Assembly: GCA_007129775.1 (NCBI GenBank)
Contig: SKUV01000199.1
Location: 1 to 6,962 of the forward strand
Length of the DNA: 6,962 nt
Reading direction: 5' to 3'
Origin: Paracoccaceae bacterium
Lineage (GTDB): Bacteria > Pseudomonadota > Alphaproteobacteria > Rhodobacterales > Rhodobacteraceae
A program made the position numbers and the translations under genes. The notes under the pieces are model-generated. The model searched no databases. It saw only the letters and a program-made list of their open reading frames with translations, and had not been told where the DNA came from. Shown here in pieces: positions 6,292 through 6,962 of the stretch. Position 1 is the first letter of the stretch. Each line of letters opens with the position of its first letter.

Positions 6292-6962
6292 CTAGCCCTT
6301 TCGCACGGCAAGCTCAATGCCCGGCCCGACGGGGGGGGCACCGGGCAGCCGGCTCAGCACCGCCTGCACGGTCGCGGGCAAGGCGGCAGACGCCTGCCGC
6401 AGCACGCCCTGCCCGGCCTCGGCCATGGCACGGCGGCGCGCCGCATCGCTGCACAGCGCCACGACCGCACGCGCGAGCGCCTCGGGGTCGCGGACCTGCC
6501 ACGCCGCGCCCGCAGCGGACAGCGCGGCATAGCTTTCGGCGAAATTGCCGATGGCCGGGCCGTGCAGGATGGCCGCGCCGAGGGCCGCGGCCTCGAACGG
6601 GTTCTTGCCGGTCAGCGGATGGCCCGGCGGCGGCAGCGAATGGCCGATGAAGGCGACGGGCGCCAGCCGATACCAGAGCCCCATCTCGCCCATCGTGTCG
6701 GCCAGACAGGCGGGCTCTGCCACCCCCGGCAGCGCCGCCGCGCTGCGCCGGGCGGGCGGGGTTCCGAATGCCTCTGTCAGGGCCGTGGCGAAGGCATCGG
6801 CCTCGGCCGGCTGGCGCGGGGCGAGGATCAGCAGCAGATCCGGCACCGCCTGCCGGGCCGCCTGATGCGCCGCGATCAGGGCGCGGGCCTCGCTTATCTC
6901 CACCGACGCGGCCAGCCAGACCGGCCGCGCGCCGATGGCCGCTGCCACGGCGGCCCGGTCGG
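6292..6962 (-). CDS. 3-deoxy-D-manno-octulosonic acid transferase-like protein (WaaA/KdtA, GT30 family), C-terminal part, 5' end outside window
   Basis: WaaA/KdtA enzymes move Kdo from CMP-Kdo onto lipid A or, in relatives, other acceptors, at the cytoplasmic side of the inner membrane. Only the C-terminal Rossmann-like half is visible, about 223 residues, and the frame stays open to the window edge. The codon at 6946-6948 is a GTG inside the gene and reads as Val. RPVWLAAS, LLLILAPRQP, CLADTMGEMGLWYRLAPVAFIG, GKNPFEAAALG and LHGP match the family in order. Several usual signatures are altered. The STHEGEE stretch reads SVEISEA, PRHPER reads PRQPAEA with Gln for His, and GGSL reads GHSL, followed by PPPGHPLTGKNPFE where GGHNPLE is usual. 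This fits a paralogous subfamily rather than the housekeeping enzyme. A run of eight C (coding strand) lies near its 3' end. Confidence 0.82.
   Translation of the reverse strand, partial: DRAAVAAAIGARPVWLAASVEISEARALIAAHQAARQAVPDLLLILAPRQPAEADAFATALTEAFGTPPARRSAAALPGVAEPACLADTMGEMGLWYRLAPVAFIGHSLPPPGHPLTGKNPFEAAALGAAILHGPAIGNFAESYAALSAAGAAWQVRDPEALARAVVALCSDAARRRAMAEAGQGVLRQASAALPATVQAVLSRLPGAPPVGPGIELAVRKG

Noticed and set aside
6246..6341. A 32-residue N-terminal extension of the glycosyltransferase
   Set aside because: It would overlap the preceding gene, and a ribosome-binding site sits 6 bases before the ATG at 6245. The open frame is kept only as part of the C8 frameshift observation.
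6946..6948. GTG as the start of the Kdo-transferase-like gene
   Set aside because: The frame stays open upstream to the window edge, and the residues before RPVWLAAS continue the family pattern, so this is an internal Val codon of a gene cut by the window.
1..6962. Mobile elements, CRISPR arrays, tRNA genes or long repeats
   Set aside because: I saw no transposase or integrase gene, no regularly spaced direct repeats, no tRNA-like cloverleaf and no target-site duplications; the region reads as ordinary chromosome.

Overview
The window is GC-rich, densely packed bacterial chromosome. Codons end mostly in G or C, there are ATGA overlaps between genes, and the proteins look alphaproteobacterial; a member of the Rhodobacterales is the most likely source. 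That placement rests on the style of the KdsB-like and Kdo-transferase-like proteins as I remember such families, so it is inference. I see no tRNA, rRNA, CRISPR array, insertion sequence or integrase gene.

Left part (3-1783, + strand): the last two genes of a peptide/nickel-type ABC importer operon, a DppB/OppB-type permease and a DppC/OppC-type permease joined by a 4-base ATGA overlap. No substrate-binding protein or ATPase is visible; they must lie upstream or elsewhere. The operon ends against a convergent gene, with only 20 bases between the two stop codons and a short hairpin that includes both stops.

Right part (1804-6962, all - strand, read right to left): a 3-deoxy-D-manno-octulosonate (Kdo) and glycan-assembly cluster. 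In transcription order it holds a Kdo-transferase-like protein of the WaaA/KdtA family (its 5' end lies outside the window), a GT-A-type glycosyltransferase with a DCD motif, a SAM-dependent methyltransferase with an N-terminal zinc-ribbon-like Cys cluster, then kdsD (arabinose-5-phosphate isomerase), kdsA (Kdo-8-phosphate synthase, metal-dependent type) and kdsB (CMP-Kdo synthetase type). A 146-base gap separates the first three genes from kdsD-kdsA-kdsB.

How they work together: KdsD makes arabinose 5-phosphate from ribulose 5-phosphate, KdsA condenses it with phosphoenolpyruvate to Kdo-8-phosphate, a phosphatase (KdsC, not in this window) would release Kdo, and KdsB activates it as CMP-Kdo. 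The WaaA-like enzyme, the glycosyltransferase and the methyltransferase are plausible users or modifiers of that pool. The activating enzyme and the transferase both depart from textbook motifs, while KdsD and KdsA keep theirs. This suggests, without proving it, a dedicated pathway for a capsule-like or otherwise non-core Kdo glycan rather than the housekeeping lipopolysaccharide core.
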